Assembly: GCA_024697065.1 (NCBI GenBank)
Contig: JAILGE010000035.1
Span: 35,035-99,034 of the forward strand
DNA from: Lachnospiraceae bacterium
GTDB taxonomy: Bacteria > Bacillota > Clostridia > Lachnospirales > Lachnospiraceae
DNA length: 64,000 nt
Direction: 5' to 3'
A program made the position numbers and the translations under genes. Positions 35,258-44,976 of this stretch are shown here, in pieces; within the stretch, counting starts at the first letter, position 1; each line of letters opens with the position of its first letter. The notes under the pieces are model-generated. The model made no database searches. It saw only the letters and a list, made by a program, of their open reading frames with translations, and was not told the DNA's origin.

Positions 35258-35269
35258 TCGGATAGTCAT

Positions 35270-36274
35270 ATGGAATTAGCTGAAATAAAAAAAGAGATAA
35301 AATCTGATATAGAAGATCAGGTAAGCCTTCGGGGTATAACCGCGAGACATATAGTTCAGGCGGCAAATCACCTTCCGGGGGCCCAGGATCCCGCACGTCG
35401 TGCCAGGATGTATGAGAGGGAGCCAAAGTGGAAATGTCCTGACAGCCTCGAGCTTAAAGAGGTGGATATGGGTAAATTCAAGGCCGACTTCATTACAAGA
35501 AAGGCCGGGGCTGTGAGCACCGGTGTTTCTGCGACTGATGAAAATTCAGAGAGCAAAAAGGGCATCATACTCCAGCTTCACGGTGGCGGTTATTATGAAA
35601 GGATACACAATACCTACAGAGATATGGCAGCTCTGTATAATGAGCTGTCAGACGGATGGGATGTTTTAAGTCCTGATTACAGGGTGGCACCCGAGCATCC
35701 TTATCCCGCGGCTCTTGAGGATGCGATCGCATCATACAAGTGGATCCTTGACAGGGATTATCTGCCGGAAAACATCATAGTAGCAGGTGATTCTGCCGGC
35801 GGCGGACTCAGTCTGGCACTCGTGCTTTATTTAAGGGATCATGAGATGCCTCTTCCCGCAGGTATCATAACCATGTCTGCATGGACAGACCTTACCAAGA
35901 GCGGAGAATCTTATGAAGAGAATTTCAATATAGATCCGATATTCGGCGGGACTAAGGATACTATGGTATATATGGATGGATATTACAAAGAGGATGATCC
36001 TCACAATCCATATATTTCTCCCATATTCGGAGATATGACAGGTTTTCCGCCCATGCTAATGCAGGTGGGAGACAGAGAGGTTCTTTTATCGGATACCCTG
36101 TCCGTGTCGGCAGCGGCAAAGAAAGCGGGAGTACTTGTAAAGACACATGTCTATCCCGGAATGTTCCATGTATTTCAAATGGGACTGTCTCTTTATCCCG
36201 AATCCAAGGAAGCGTGGGAAGAGGTAAGTCGTTTTATCAGGATCGTTAAAGGCATGGAAAAAAATGAAGAATAA
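35270..36274 (+). CDS. Alpha/beta-hydrolase, hormone-sensitive lipase (acetyl esterase) family
   Basis: 334-residue cytosolic esterase. The HSL-family oxyanion motif LHGGGYYE (about residues 100-107) and nucleophile elbow GDSAGGG (Ser near 172) are present, with the acid in QVGDREVLLSD and His in YPGMFHVFQM near the end. It begins twelve bases after the zinc-ribbon membrane gene and is probably the third gene of that unit, able to remove the acyl groups that the acyltransferase adds. Substrate unknown. Confidence 0.9.
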   Translation: MELAEIKKEIKSDIEDQVSLRGITARHIVQAANHLPGAQDPARRARMYEREPKWKCPDSLELKEVDMGKFKADFITRKAGAVSTGVSATDENSESKKGIILQLHGGGYYERIHNTYRDMAALYNELSDGWDVLSPDYRVAPEHPYPAALEDAIASYKWILDRDYLPENIIVAGDSAGGGLSLALVLYLRDHEMPLPAGIITMSAWTDLTKSGESYEENFNIDPIFGGTKDTMVYMDGYYKEDDPHNPYISPIFGDMTGFPPMLMQVGDREVLLSDTLSVSAAAKKAGVLVKTHVYPGMFHVFQMGLSLYPESKEAWEEVSRFIRIVKGMEKNEE

Positions 36275-36285
36275 CGGAAATAAAA

Positions 36286-37080
36286 ATGGAAATCAGATAT
36301 ACGGATATTGGACTTAATCTCTTCAATGATCAGTTCAGGGGAAAAGAAAATACTGTTATCGATAATGCATATGCAGCGGGAGTAAGAGTGATCATCACCG
36401 GAAGCTCGCTGCATAGTTCATTATGTGCTGCGGAATTTTGTGCCGGAAGCAGAAAAGAAAAAGTGTATTTTACGGCAGGTATCCATCCTCATGATGCAAA
36501 AAGCTGTGATAAGGCTGCTTTGGAAAAGATAAAAGAGATCATACAGGCGAATAAGGAAAGAATAGTGGCAGTGGGAGAGTGCGGACTTGATTATGACAGG
36601 ATGTTTTCTCCTAAAGATATTCAGCTTAAGGCATTTGAAGAGCAGATAGAGGTCGCGGAATGGTCGGGCCTCCCGCTTTTTCTGCACGAAAGAGATGCTG
36701 CGGATGACTTTATCAGGATCCTTGAAAAGCATCGGGATGTGGCAAAACGTGCTGTGGTGCATTGCTTTACCGGGAACAGGGATACTGCACAGGCATATCT
36801 TTCACTTGGTTGTCTGATAGGTATCACGGGATGGGTATGTGATAAGCGCAGAAATGCAGCACTTGTGGATGCGCTGGATATAATACCGGCAGAGAGCCTT
36901 ATGGCTGAGACAGACGGCCCATATCTTCTGCCCAGAGGCATAAAGGGACTTAAGAATCCAAATGTGTCTGAGAATATCGTATACGTTGTAAAAAAGATGG
37001 CCGAGATAAAATCTGCCGACGAAGAGAGTCTTCGTCGGCAGATACTTGAAAATACGGAGCGTTTTTTTTCTTTTAGATAA
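36286..37080 (+). CDS. tatD: TatD family metal-dependent DNase
   Basis: 264-residue TIM-barrel metal hydrolase with 3'-5' exonuclease/DNase activity in characterised homologues. It closely follows the E. coli TatD wording: DIGLNL at the N-terminus, GIHPHDAKSC, AVGECGLDYDRMFSP, VVHCFTGNRD, IGITGWVCDKRR and MAETDGPYLLPR. This is the TatD branch, in which the first HxH metal pair is replaced by DIGxNL, rather than the YcfH branch usual in Firmicutes. It lies eleven bases after the esterase gene and may share its transcript. Confidence 0.93.
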   Translation: MEIRYTDIGLNLFNDQFRGKENTVIDNAYAAGVRVIITGSSLHSSLCAAEFCAGSRKEKVYFTAGIHPHDAKSCDKAALEKIKEIIQANKERIVAVGECGLDYDRMFSPKDIQLKAFEEQIEVAEWSGLPLFLHERDAADDFIRILEKHRDVAKRAVVHCFTGNRDTAQAYLSLGCLIGITGWVCDKRRNAALVDALDIIPAESLMAETDGPYLLPRGIKGLKNPNVSENIVYVVKKMAEIKSADEESLRRQILENTERFFSFR

Positions 37081-37103
37081 ATCCGGTGATCAGGCAGATC
37101 CGG

Positions 37104-38408
37104 TCACCTGTAATGGGCTCTTCCGGTGGAAAGGTAATCCAGGAAGAGCTTTTGATTATCTTCATTATTGCTGCGGTCGTTATCTTCATCTCCCATAATC
37201 AGCATACAAACATCATCATTCGGCGTAAGTGCGATGTAGAAATGAAAATAGTTTCCGGATTCCGGTATGACGGTGACAATACCTCTTAATTCTCCTATGC
37301 TTTCGAAATATGCATTATCGGCATTGAGAAACCAGTATAATTCGGATATATAGCTATCAACATCATCCTCGATATTGTTGTAATCGAGAGGGTAGAACAG
37401 ATCATTACCTTCCAGTAATACACCGACTATGTTGGAGGAATCCGGCTCGGAATTTATCGGCTCCAACAGGAAGGAATCCTTTATTTGCAGATCCGTAATG
37501 CTTCGGATCGTATCCATCTCTTCTTTTGTAAACTGATTATTGTTCTTCCAGTCGAAGGGGAGCACAAAGTCAGTGTCTGCTATGGTAACTGTATTTCTGT
37601 ACTCCGTTACGGAAGTAGCGATGTTTTCCAGGTCGGTCTTATAAAGAGATTCACTTGAGTCCGGCTGTATCAGTTCAAATACGAGCATTTCCTCTTCATT
37701 GGGGACGACTGTAAGCACACCTTCATTCCATAAGCCATCTTCGGAATAAACGTAATCGAAACTTATCCATTTTACCGATCTGTCTTCCGATTCGAAGTTT
37801 TTGGTACTGAGAAGCTTGAATTTGTCCCTGTCGGTGGCAAAATTTTCTTCGATCCAATCTTCTTTGTTCTCATCAAGAGAGTTGTATCCGTAGACTTCGT
37901 CATCAAATGCGACGGTGAAAACATTGAGGCAGGCGTCTTCGTCGCTGCCGTCGGAATTCATTATGCTGCAGGTGCCTGTATTCTTTGTGAGGTCGGTAAC
38001 GTCAACATAATCAGGTACTTCAAAGCGATAGTGTTCAAGATTCACAAAAGAATTTTTCTTGGAGTCGAAGCCGCGGCGTTCTTTTCTGTTCTCATCGGGC
38101 CTGTTTATATAAGTGATGATAATGGGAGCGTTGGATTTGAATTTGTCATCTGCTTCAAAGTCCTCTGTCCCGTCGATGATAACACTGTCTATCTGTCCGT
38201 TGACCAGCGTATAATCTGCCTTGCTGCGCTGAAGTGCTTCCGTTGAAATGTTGGTAAAACCCTGCTTTTCCAGGAGTGTCGCGATATTGTCGCAGTTCCT
38301 GCTTTCCATGTTCGCCGAGGACATTCCCGGCGATATCCTGCCGCATCCGGACAAAAGAGTCAGTCCTGCGACGGATACCATCAATAAAATAAGCTTGCTG
38401 TTTTTCAT
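37104..38408 (-). CDS. Lipoprotein of unknown function
   Basis: 434-residue predicted lipoprotein. The start at 38408 (MKNSKLILLMVSVAGL) has GGGAGG upstream; the frame running to 38516 is unsupported. Lipobox LLSGC (Cys22). The remainder is acidic, with no membrane segment or recognised enzymatic motif; it contains two similar-looking halves of mixed beta character (LPFDWKNNNQFTKEE and FYPLDYNNIEDDV). The domain FEADDKFKSNAPIIITY to the C-terminus recalls surface lipoproteins common in Lachnospiraceae. Convergent with tatD. Confidence 0.75.
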   Translation of the reverse strand: MKNSKLILLMVSVAGLTLLSGCGRISPGMSSANMESRNCDNIATLLEKQGFTNISTEALQRSKADYTLVNGQIDSVIIDGTEDFEADDKFKSNAPIIITYINRPDENRKERRGFDSKKNSFVNLEHYRFEVPDYVDVTDLTKNTGTCSIMNSDGSDEDACLNVFTVAFDDEVYGYNSLDENKEDWIEENFATDRDKFKLLSTKNFESEDRSVKWISFDYVYSEDGLWNEGVLTVVPNEEEMLVFELIQPDSSESLYKTDLENIATSVTEYRNTVTIADTDFVLPFDWKNNNQFTKEEMDTIRSITDLQIKDSFLLEPINSEPDSSNIVGVLLEGNDLFYPLDYNNIEDDVDSYISELYWFLNADNAYFESIGELRGIVTVIPESGNYFHFYIALTPNDDVCMLIMGDEDNDRSNNEDNQKLFLDYLSTGRAHYR

Positions 38409-38814
38409 GTTCCTCCCTCTGTTTCTTATTTTTCCGGTCGGATATCCCATGTCACTGTTAAGAACCTTTCCCGGAGCCGGCAGTGAAGCAGATCGATCTC
38501 TCGAAAATATGTTCATGGTGGGGATTTACCGATAAAAATAAAGAAAAATATAAACAATTTACATTATTATAATATAATAAATTATCAGGGTCAAAAGTGA
38601 TCTGCGGTCTGCTCAAAAGAGCTGATTTGTATTATAATTAACAAAGGATCAAAGCGATTCGAAAGAAAAAAGTACATAATGCACAAAGGCAGTTTAGGAT
38701 TCGATATCACATGTATGTGATATACAGATCTTACGTGATGCGTTTTTTACCACGGGTCATTATACGAGCTATGAAAATTTCTGACTGAAATTAAATGGCT
38801 GAGTGGAGGTGGCA
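38409..38814 (+). promoter_or_regulatory. Control region of the signalling island
   Basis: About 400 AT-rich bases before the first HD-GYP gene. A TATAAT lies at 38633-38638, without a convincing -35. Between it and the gene is a perfect 9-bp inverted repeat ATATCACAT GT ATGTGATAT (38704-38723), which looks like an operator. GGAGGTGG sets the ATG at 38815. Nothing else recognised. Confidence 0.45.
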
Positions 38815-40962
38815 ATGAGGGGAAATAAAGGTAAAGTCGGCATACGTGGAAGACAGAATATCATTGCTGCACTTCTATGTCTTGGCGGTATCGCATTTAA
38901 TGTTATATTAAATGATGTTGTTGCGGCGTTTAATATGCCGATCTATCTTGATTCTGTGGGAACAATTGCTGTGGCTGCCTGTGGAGGCTATCTTCCGGGA
39001 GCTATAGTAGGTTTTTTCACCAATGTCATAAAGAGCATACAAACGCCATCTTCTTTATTCTACGGCGTTGCAAATGTTCTTCTTGCTTTATCTGCGGCTT
39101 TCATTTCCAGAAGAGGATGGTTTAAAAACAAGTTAGGGATAGCAAAAAGTATAGTGCTCTTCTCGCTCATAGGCGGTGGGGTAGGTGCAGTCATTCCGTG
39201 GTACATGGATGGCATTTCTTTCGAAAGCGATTCTTTAAGCGGTATACTCTATGGTACCGGATTTTTTAATCTGGCATTCTCACATATTTTTTCAAGTCTG
39301 ATCCTTGATTGTCTGGACAAAACCATAACCGTTTTAATGGTTGTGGCAGTGCTGCGTATTATCCCGGAAAAATTCTTTGGGTACTGCAACTTCAGTATGT
39401 GGATGCAGAACCCCGATTCCGTAAGTGATACCATCACCGGAGTAAAGGGTAAAACCTATACCAGAAAAATGTCCATAAGGGTAAAAGTTCTTTTTATTCT
39501 TGGAATCTCGCTCGGGATCGTTGCCGTTGTTGCGGCGGTCATCAGTATGAATGTGTTCCACAAAACCATCACAAATGAAAATATCAAACTTTCAAAGGGC
39601 GTGACCAGGCTTGCCGCGGAAATGATAGACGGCGACATGGTAGATGAATATCTGGAAAGCAAAGGCAAGGCGGAAGGTTATGACAGAACGAGGGCGCTGC
39701 TGACAGATATCCTCAACACTTCCGAGAATATTGCGTATCTGTATGTTTATAAGATAGAGGAAGACGGATGCCGTGTGGTATTCGATATAGATACGGAAGG
39801 TGTGTCTGGAGAACCTATAGGTAAGCTAATACCTTTTGATGAGGAATTCATGGAGTACGTTCCGGCGTTGCTCAGAGGAGACAAGATAGAACCTATCATA
39901 GTAAGGGATTCATACGGTCATTTGATGACGTCTTATTCTCCTGTATATGATTCGAACAGGAAAACAGTATGTTACGTGGGTGCCGATGTTGATATGGACA
40001 GGCTTGCGGGTGAAGAGAAGAGCTTTCTGATGGAACTCGTATCTGTGTTTACGGGCTTCTTCCTGCTGTTATGTTCATTTGTAATGTGGCTCACAGACTA
40101 TAGTATTATATTTCCTCTTCGTGCGGTTACCGCAAGTGCGGATATGAATTCACACATGGATGATTCGCAGGAGAATCTTGATGACAGTGTAAAAAAGATA
40201 CGTGGCATTGATGTACGCACCGGTGATGAACTTGAGAATCTGTACAATTCATTCTGCCGTATGACTTTAAATCAGTCGGAACAGATGAGAAGTATAAAAA
40301 GGCTTTCGGAATCAACAGCCAAGATGCAGGACGGCCTGATAGTGACTATGGCGGATATGGTGGAAAACAGGGATTCCGATACAGGTGCCCATATTCAGAA
40401 GACTGCCGCATACGTAAGAATAATAGTAGAGGGACTTAAGAAACACGGCTATTACGCGGAGAAGATAACGCCGAAATTTATATCCGATGTAGTCCGTTCC
40501 GCACCTCTTCATGATGTGGGAAAGATAAACATCTCGGATGCAGTACTAAATAAACCGGGCAAGCTCACCGCGGAAGAGTTTGAGATCATGAAGACTCATA
40601 CGACTGCGGGAAAGCATATAATCGAGCGGGTTATCGGTACGGTTCAGGGAGACAGCTACCTGAAAGAAGCGCGTAATATGGCGGCTTACCATCATGAGAG
40701 GTGGGATGGGAAGGGGTACCCCGAAGGCCTTCACGGAGAGGTGATTCCGTTGGCGGCACGTATAATGTCTGTTGCCGATGTGTTTGATGCTCTTACATCG
40801 CCCCGTGTCTATAAACCTGCATTCCCCCTTGAGAAAGCAATAGCCATTATTGAAGAGGGAAAGGGAACGCAGTTTGATCCGAAGTGTGTGGAGGTTTTCT
40901 TTGATGCTTTGGATGAAGTAAAGATAGTACTTAGAAAATATAACCAGACTGATATCACGTGA
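38815..40962 (+). CDS. Membrane HD-GYP cyclic-di-GMP phosphodiesterase with ECF-like sensor domain
   Basis: 715-residue protein expected to hydrolyse cyclic di-GMP. Parts in order: an N-terminal membrane domain of about six helices (15-200) with MPIYLDSVGTIAVAACGG, reminiscent of ECF-type substrate-binding subunits; a second helix pair (about 222-245 and 400-425) around an extracellular sensor domain; a HAMP-like linker; and a canonical HD-GYP domain. The catalytic set is complete: ENRDSDTGAHIQ, HDVGK (His566, Asp567), HHERWDGKGYPEGL (His626, His627, Gly634-Pro636) and VADVFDALTS. The start at 38815 is set by GGAGGTGG; the GTG at 38803 lies inside that site. The next gene is fifteen bases away. 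Confidence 0.9.
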   Translation: MRGNKGKVGIRGRQNIIAALLCLGGIAFNVILNDVVAAFNMPIYLDSVGTIAVAACGGYLPGAIVGFFTNVIKSIQTPSSLFYGVANVLLALSAAFISRRGWFKNKLGIAKSIVLFSLIGGGVGAVIPWYMDGISFESDSLSGILYGTGFFNLAFSHIFSSLILDCLDKTITVLMVVAVLRIIPEKFFGYCNFSMWMQNPDSVSDTITGVKGKTYTRKMSIRVKVLFILGISLGIVAVVAAVISMNVFHKTITNENIKLSKGVTRLAAEMIDGDMVDEYLESKGKAEGYDRTRALLTDILNTSENIAYLYVYKIEEDGCRVVFDIDTEGVSGEPIGKLIPFDEEFMEYVPALLRGDKIEPIIVRDSYGHLMTSYSPVYDSNRKTVCYVGADVDMDRLAGEEKSFLMELVSVFTGFFLLLCSFVMWLTDYSIIFPLRAVTASADMNSHMDDSQENLDDSVKKIRGIDVRTGDELENLYNSFCRMTLNQSEQMRSIKRLSESTAKMQDGLIVTMADMVENRDSDTGAHIQKTAAYVRIIVEGLKKHGYYAEKITPKFISDVVRSAPLHDVGKINISDAVLNKPGKLTAEEFEIMKTHTTAGKHIIERVIGTVQGDSYLKEARNMAAYHHERWDGKGYPEGLHGEVIPLAARIMSVADVFDALTSPRVYKPAFPLEKAIAIIEEGKGTQFDPKCVEVFFDALDEVKIVLRKYNQTDIT

Positions 40963-40977
40963 CGGGAAGGATTGTGC

Positions 40978-43900
40978 ATGCGCAAGTTTAAAGGGGTTAT
41001 AAAGGCTATATCGGCTGTTTTGATATTGAGTTCTGTTTTTTGTTGCTGCCTGAGACATTCATTTACGTCTAATGCCGCCGGGAACTATCTTACCGGAGGA
41101 GGATATGCAGCATCAGATCAGAATAAATCCGTTTCCTATTGGGCTGAGATATATGATGCGACCAACGGACTTCCTTCGTCGGATGCAAATTATATACTCG
41201 GTGCTGCTGACGGGTATATATGGATAGGCGGATACAGCGGCATCATCCGTTATGACGGCAGCACCTTCGAGAGACTTGATACATCTGATGGTTTCACCAG
41301 CGGGAGGGCTCTCTTCGAAGACAGCAAGGGAAGGATATGGGTCGGAACAAATGATAATGGTGTTGTTGTCATGGATAAAGACGGCAATACTCATTTGACT
41401 TATAAGGAAGGTTTGCCTTCCTCCTCCATCAGGGCGTTTGCGGAAGATAGCAAGGGAAATATTTATATCGGGTCGACGGCAGGAGTCTGTTATGTAGATG
41501 AAAATATGAATATAAATAATATCAATGACAGACGCATGGATAAAGAAAGAGTTCTTAGACTGGAAAGCGATGTCAGTGGAAGAGTATACGGTCTGACGAA
41601 TAAGGGCGTTGTTTTTGCCATAGACGATCAGCATATAACCGGAGTATACGAAAGCGAAGATCTGGGAACAGAGAAGGTGACGACCATTCTTGCAGATCCG
41701 TATGAAAACGGAAAAGTATACTTGGGTACCGAAAGCAATAAGGTTTATTACGGGGATTTCGGAGAAGGTGCCGCAAAACTGAAGCAGTATTCCGTAGATC
41801 CACTTGAAAAAGTAAGATGGCTTAGCTATGACTGCGGCAGAGTCTGGGTTGCTTCCGATGAGAGAACCGGTTATATCGATGGCGATGAGTTTCATCTCCT
41901 GAACGATCTTCCGATGGACAGCGCGATTGAAATGATGACATCGGATTATCAGGGAAACCTGTGGTATGCATCATCCACCCAGGGCGTGATGAAGATAGTT
42001 TCCAACAGTTTTGTGAATCTGTCCGAGCGTACGGGTATTGATAAGGAAGTGACTAATACGACATGTATTCATAACGGAAGACTGTATATAGGAACGGATG
42101 ACGGGCTGGATATCATTGATAAAGACGGAAGTTCCGTCAGAGATAAGCTTACCTACTTTATCGGAGATGCAAGGGTAAGATGTATTACTGCGGATAGTGA
42201 CGGTAATCTCTGGCTGGCTGTTTTTAATGATGATCTGGGAGTTGTATGCTTAACCGCTGATGATGAGATAAGAAATTACACAACGGAAGACGGAATGCCG
42301 GGAAATGAGATACGTTGTGTCGTGCCTTCAAAAGAAGGTGGAGTGATAGTCGGTACCAACAGTGGTGTCGCAGTGATAAAGAACGACATGGTGGAGAGGT
42401 CGTTGGGAGCTTTATCGGGAATAAAGAATACAGTGATCCTTACCGTGGAAGAAGGCGATAACGGTGAGATCTATGCCGGATCTGACGGGGATGGTATATA
42501 TGTGATAGAAAAAGACAACAAGATCACAAGGCTGGGGCGCGACGAAGGTCTTACCAGCGATGTTGTAATGAGGATAAAAAAGGATGATACGAACGGTGTG
42601 TACTGGATCGTCACATCCAATTCCATAGAATATCTGAAAGACGGTGTTATCAAAAATATTACTACCTTCCCTTACAACAATAATTATGATCTGTATTTTG
42701 ATGATAGTGACAATATGTGGATATTGTCATCCTACGGAGTATATACAGTCAAAATCGCGGATATGTTAAATGACAGTGTTACCGACTACAGACTGTATAC
42801 GGCAGCTAACGGAATGACAAGCATACCCACATCAAATTCCTACAATGCCCTGGACGACGACGGAACTCTGTATATTGCCGGCAGAAGCGGCGTATGTATG
42901 GTAAATATAAATACCATGCATCAGGGGACACTGACCATCAGATCCGATCTGTGCTCAATAGATATTGGCGATGAAAAGATCCTTCCCAACGAAGACGGAG
43001 TGTTCATGATACCCAAGACACAGGGAAGAATAAGGATGAATGTGTCTGTCATAGATTTCTCTCTGGAGAATCCCACCATCAATATATTCCTTGAAGGTAA
43101 GGAAGCAGACGGAATAACGGTAAGGAAATCCGAACTGAAACCGTTGGAATATACGGGGCTTAAATATGGAAAATATACGCTGCATGTAATGGCATATGAT
43201 AACAGCGGAAATCTCATTTTGAATGATTCTTACAGGATCAATAAAGAAGCAGCATTCAGTGAGAGACCTCTGTTCATGATATTTGTTTTCCTGGCTTTTG
43301 CAGCACTGGTTGCATTTTTGGTATGGCGTGTTATGAAAGGTACCGTCATTCAAAGACAGTATGTTGAGCTCAGGAAAGCCAAGGAAGAAGCGGAACGCGC
43401 AAATGCGGCCAGAACGGCATTCATGGCAAATATCTCCAATGAGATCATAACCCCTATCAATACAATTATGGGTATGAACGAGATGACGCTCAGGGAAAAC
43501 GGTGAAGGTGTGCCAAAGCCTTATTATCTGTCTGTGATCAATTATGCCCTTGATATCAGAAAGTCATCGGAGACTTTGCTGACATTGGTGAACGGTCTTC
43601 TGGATATGTCACTGATTGAATCCGGAAGGATGAAGATCACCGAAAAAGAATATGCCACACAGGATCTGTTAAGATCAGTGATCTCAGAGGTGAGGATTGA
43701 AAGTATCCAGAAAGAGCTTACATTCGATGTGGATACGGATGAAATGCTGCCTGTGCGTCTTAAGGGAGATGCGGGAAAAATAAGAAAGATATTAATGAAT
43801 CTTTTGTCCAATTCCATTAAGTATACGGAATTCGGAGGTATCACACTTAAGGTTTCAATGACAGAGAGAAAGGATGATGTCTGCAAACTGCGTTTTTCCG

Positions 43901-44961
43901 TATGTGATACCGGTATAGGTATCGACAAGAGTACGATGGATACACTGTTTACTGCCTACGAGCAGCTGGATGAAGAAAAAAGAAACGGCATTCTCGGAAC
44001 AGGTCTCAGCCTGGATATCTCAAAGAAAATGGCAGAGTTAATGGGAGGTGACATTACCTGTGAAAGTGAAGTGAACAAGGGATCTGAGTTTACCTTTGTT
44101 GTAAGTCAAAAGATAATAGATGATACGCCTATGGGAGAATATTCCGAAAGCGGTGTGGATAATGCCAGGGGTACATACCGGTCACGGTTTGTTGCGCCCG
44201 ATGCGGATATACTTGTGGTAGATGAAAGCCTGAAAAATGTTAATCTGATCAAAGGACTGCTTAGGCCTACGGAAGTATTTGTTTCTACAGCCCTGAGTGG
44301 GGAGGAAGCGCTGGAAAAGATCAAAGATACACGTTTTCACGTGATCTTTATCGACGAGATGCTGCCGACAACGGACGGAACGGATCTCGTGGAAAAGATA
44401 CGCACCCGGGACAAAGAGATCCCTGTTTATGCAATAACTTCCAGGGGAGTAAGCGATGGTGAGGATTACAGCAAGAAGGGATACAGCGGATATCTGACCA
44501 AGCCTCTGAGCTGTGAGGTGCTTGAAAAAACGATTATGAACCATATCCCTGAAACGATGATGGAGAAACCGGAGGAAAAGGATGAGGGAGCGGAAAACGA
44601 GAAACTTCCGGAGGAGCTGGCATGGCTTGAAACGACAGAAGGGATACATGTCAGGGATGGAATAATCAATTCGGGTGGTGTTAATGGGTTTATAGAATCT
44701 CTTAAGCTGTTTCGTGATACGGTTGATTCAAATGTTGCGATATTAAAAGAAGCATATTCGTCCGAAGATATAAAATTATATACTTTAAAGGTTCACGCTT
44801 TGAAGAATTCTGCAAGGATAGCAGGAGCAAAAGAATTGTCCGTACTTGCCGGAACGGTAGAAGCGGCTTGTACAAAGGGAGACAGGAAATTTGTGGAAGA
44901 AAACTCTGGCAAGCTTTTGGATGAGTATGAAAAGTTCAAGGATAAGCTCTCGAAGATTTAA
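40978..44961 (+). CDS. Giant hybrid two-component protein with beta-propeller sensor; phospho-acceptor His replaced by Asn
   Basis: 1327 residues. Signal peptide/anchor, then two seven-bladed propellers built of two-component Reg_prop repeats (about 45-690; LFEDSKGRIWVGT-type blades), a Y_Y_Y domain (about 695-755), one membrane helix (763-787), HisKA, HATPase, receiver and Hpt. The H-box reads ISNEIITPIN instead of SHEIRTPIN: the acceptor is Asn821. The N-box NLLSNSIKYT and G1 DTGIGID are normal; G2 reads GTGLSLDISK. The receiver phospho-Asp1126 (IFIDEMLP) and the Hpt His1273 (HALKNSARIAG) are intact. Resembles gut-type hybrid sensors for glycans. It sits between two HD-GYP genes with gaps of fifteen bases. 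Confidence 0.92.
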   Translation: MRKFKGVIKAISAVLILSSVFCCCLRHSFTSNAAGNYLTGGGYAASDQNKSVSYWAEIYDATNGLPSSDANYILGAADGYIWIGGYSGIIRYDGSTFERLDTSDGFTSGRALFEDSKGRIWVGTNDNGVVVMDKDGNTHLTYKEGLPSSSIRAFAEDSKGNIYIGSTAGVCYVDENMNINNINDRRMDKERVLRLESDVSGRVYGLTNKGVVFAIDDQHITGVYESEDLGTEKVTTILADPYENGKVYLGTESNKVYYGDFGEGAAKLKQYSVDPLEKVRWLSYDCGRVWVASDERTGYIDGDEFHLLNDLPMDSAIEMMTSDYQGNLWYASSTQGVMKIVSNSFVNLSERTGIDKEVTNTTCIHNGRLYIGTDDGLDIIDKDGSSVRDKLTYFIGDARVRCITADSDGNLWLAVFNDDLGVVCLTADDEIRNYTTEDGMPGNEIRCVVPSKEGGVIVGTNSGVAVIKNDMVERSLGALSGIKNTVILTVEEGDNGEIYAGSDGDGIYVIEKDNKITRLGRDEGLTSDVVMRIKKDDTNGVYWIVTSNSIEYLKDGVIKNITTFPYNNNYDLYFDDSDNMWILSSYGVYTVKIADMLNDSVTDYRLYTAANGMTSIPTSNSYNALDDDGTLYIAGRSGVCMVNINTMHQGTLTIRSDLCSIDIGDEKILPNEDGVFMIPKTQGRIRMNVSVIDFSLENPTINIFLEGKEADGITVRKSELKPLEYTGLKYGKYTLHVMAYDNSGNLILNDSYRINKEAAFSERPLFMIFVFLAFAALVAFLVWRVMKGTVIQRQYVELRKAKEEAERANAARTAFMANISNEIITPINTIMGMNEMTLRENGEGVPKPYYLSVINYALDIRKSSETLLTLVNGLLDMSLIESGRMKITEKEYATQDLLRSVISEVRIESIQKELTFDVDTDEMLPVRLKGDAGKIRKILMNLLSNSIKYTEFGGITLKVSMTERKDDVCKLRFSVCDTGIGIDKSTMDTLFTAYEQLDEEKRNGILGTGLSLDISKKMAELMGGDITCESEVNKGSEFTFVVSQKIIDDTPMGEYSESGVDNARGTYRSRFVAPDADILVVDESLKNVNLIKGLLRPTEVFVSTALSGEEALEKIKDTRFHVIFIDEMLPTTDGTDLVEKIRTRDKEIPVYAITSRGVSDGEDYSKKGYSGYLTKPLSCEVLEKTIMNHIPETMMEKPEEKDEGAENEKLPEELAWLETTEGIHVRDGIINSGGVNGFIESLKLFRDTVDSNVAILKEAYSSEDIKLYTLKVHALKNSARIAGAKELSVLAGTVEAACTKGDRKFVEENSGKLLDEYEKFKDKLSKI

Positions 44962-44976
44962 AGGAGCATTAACAAT

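Noticed and set aside
38803..38814. GTG start at 38803 for the first HD-GYP gene
   Set aside because: The GTG lies inside the ribosome binding site that serves the ATG at 38815.
40978..44961. Minus-strand open frames opposite the hybrid kinase (for example 41113-41895)
   Set aside because: They are shadows of the real gene: no start signals, no recognisable domains, and the plus frame is continuous.
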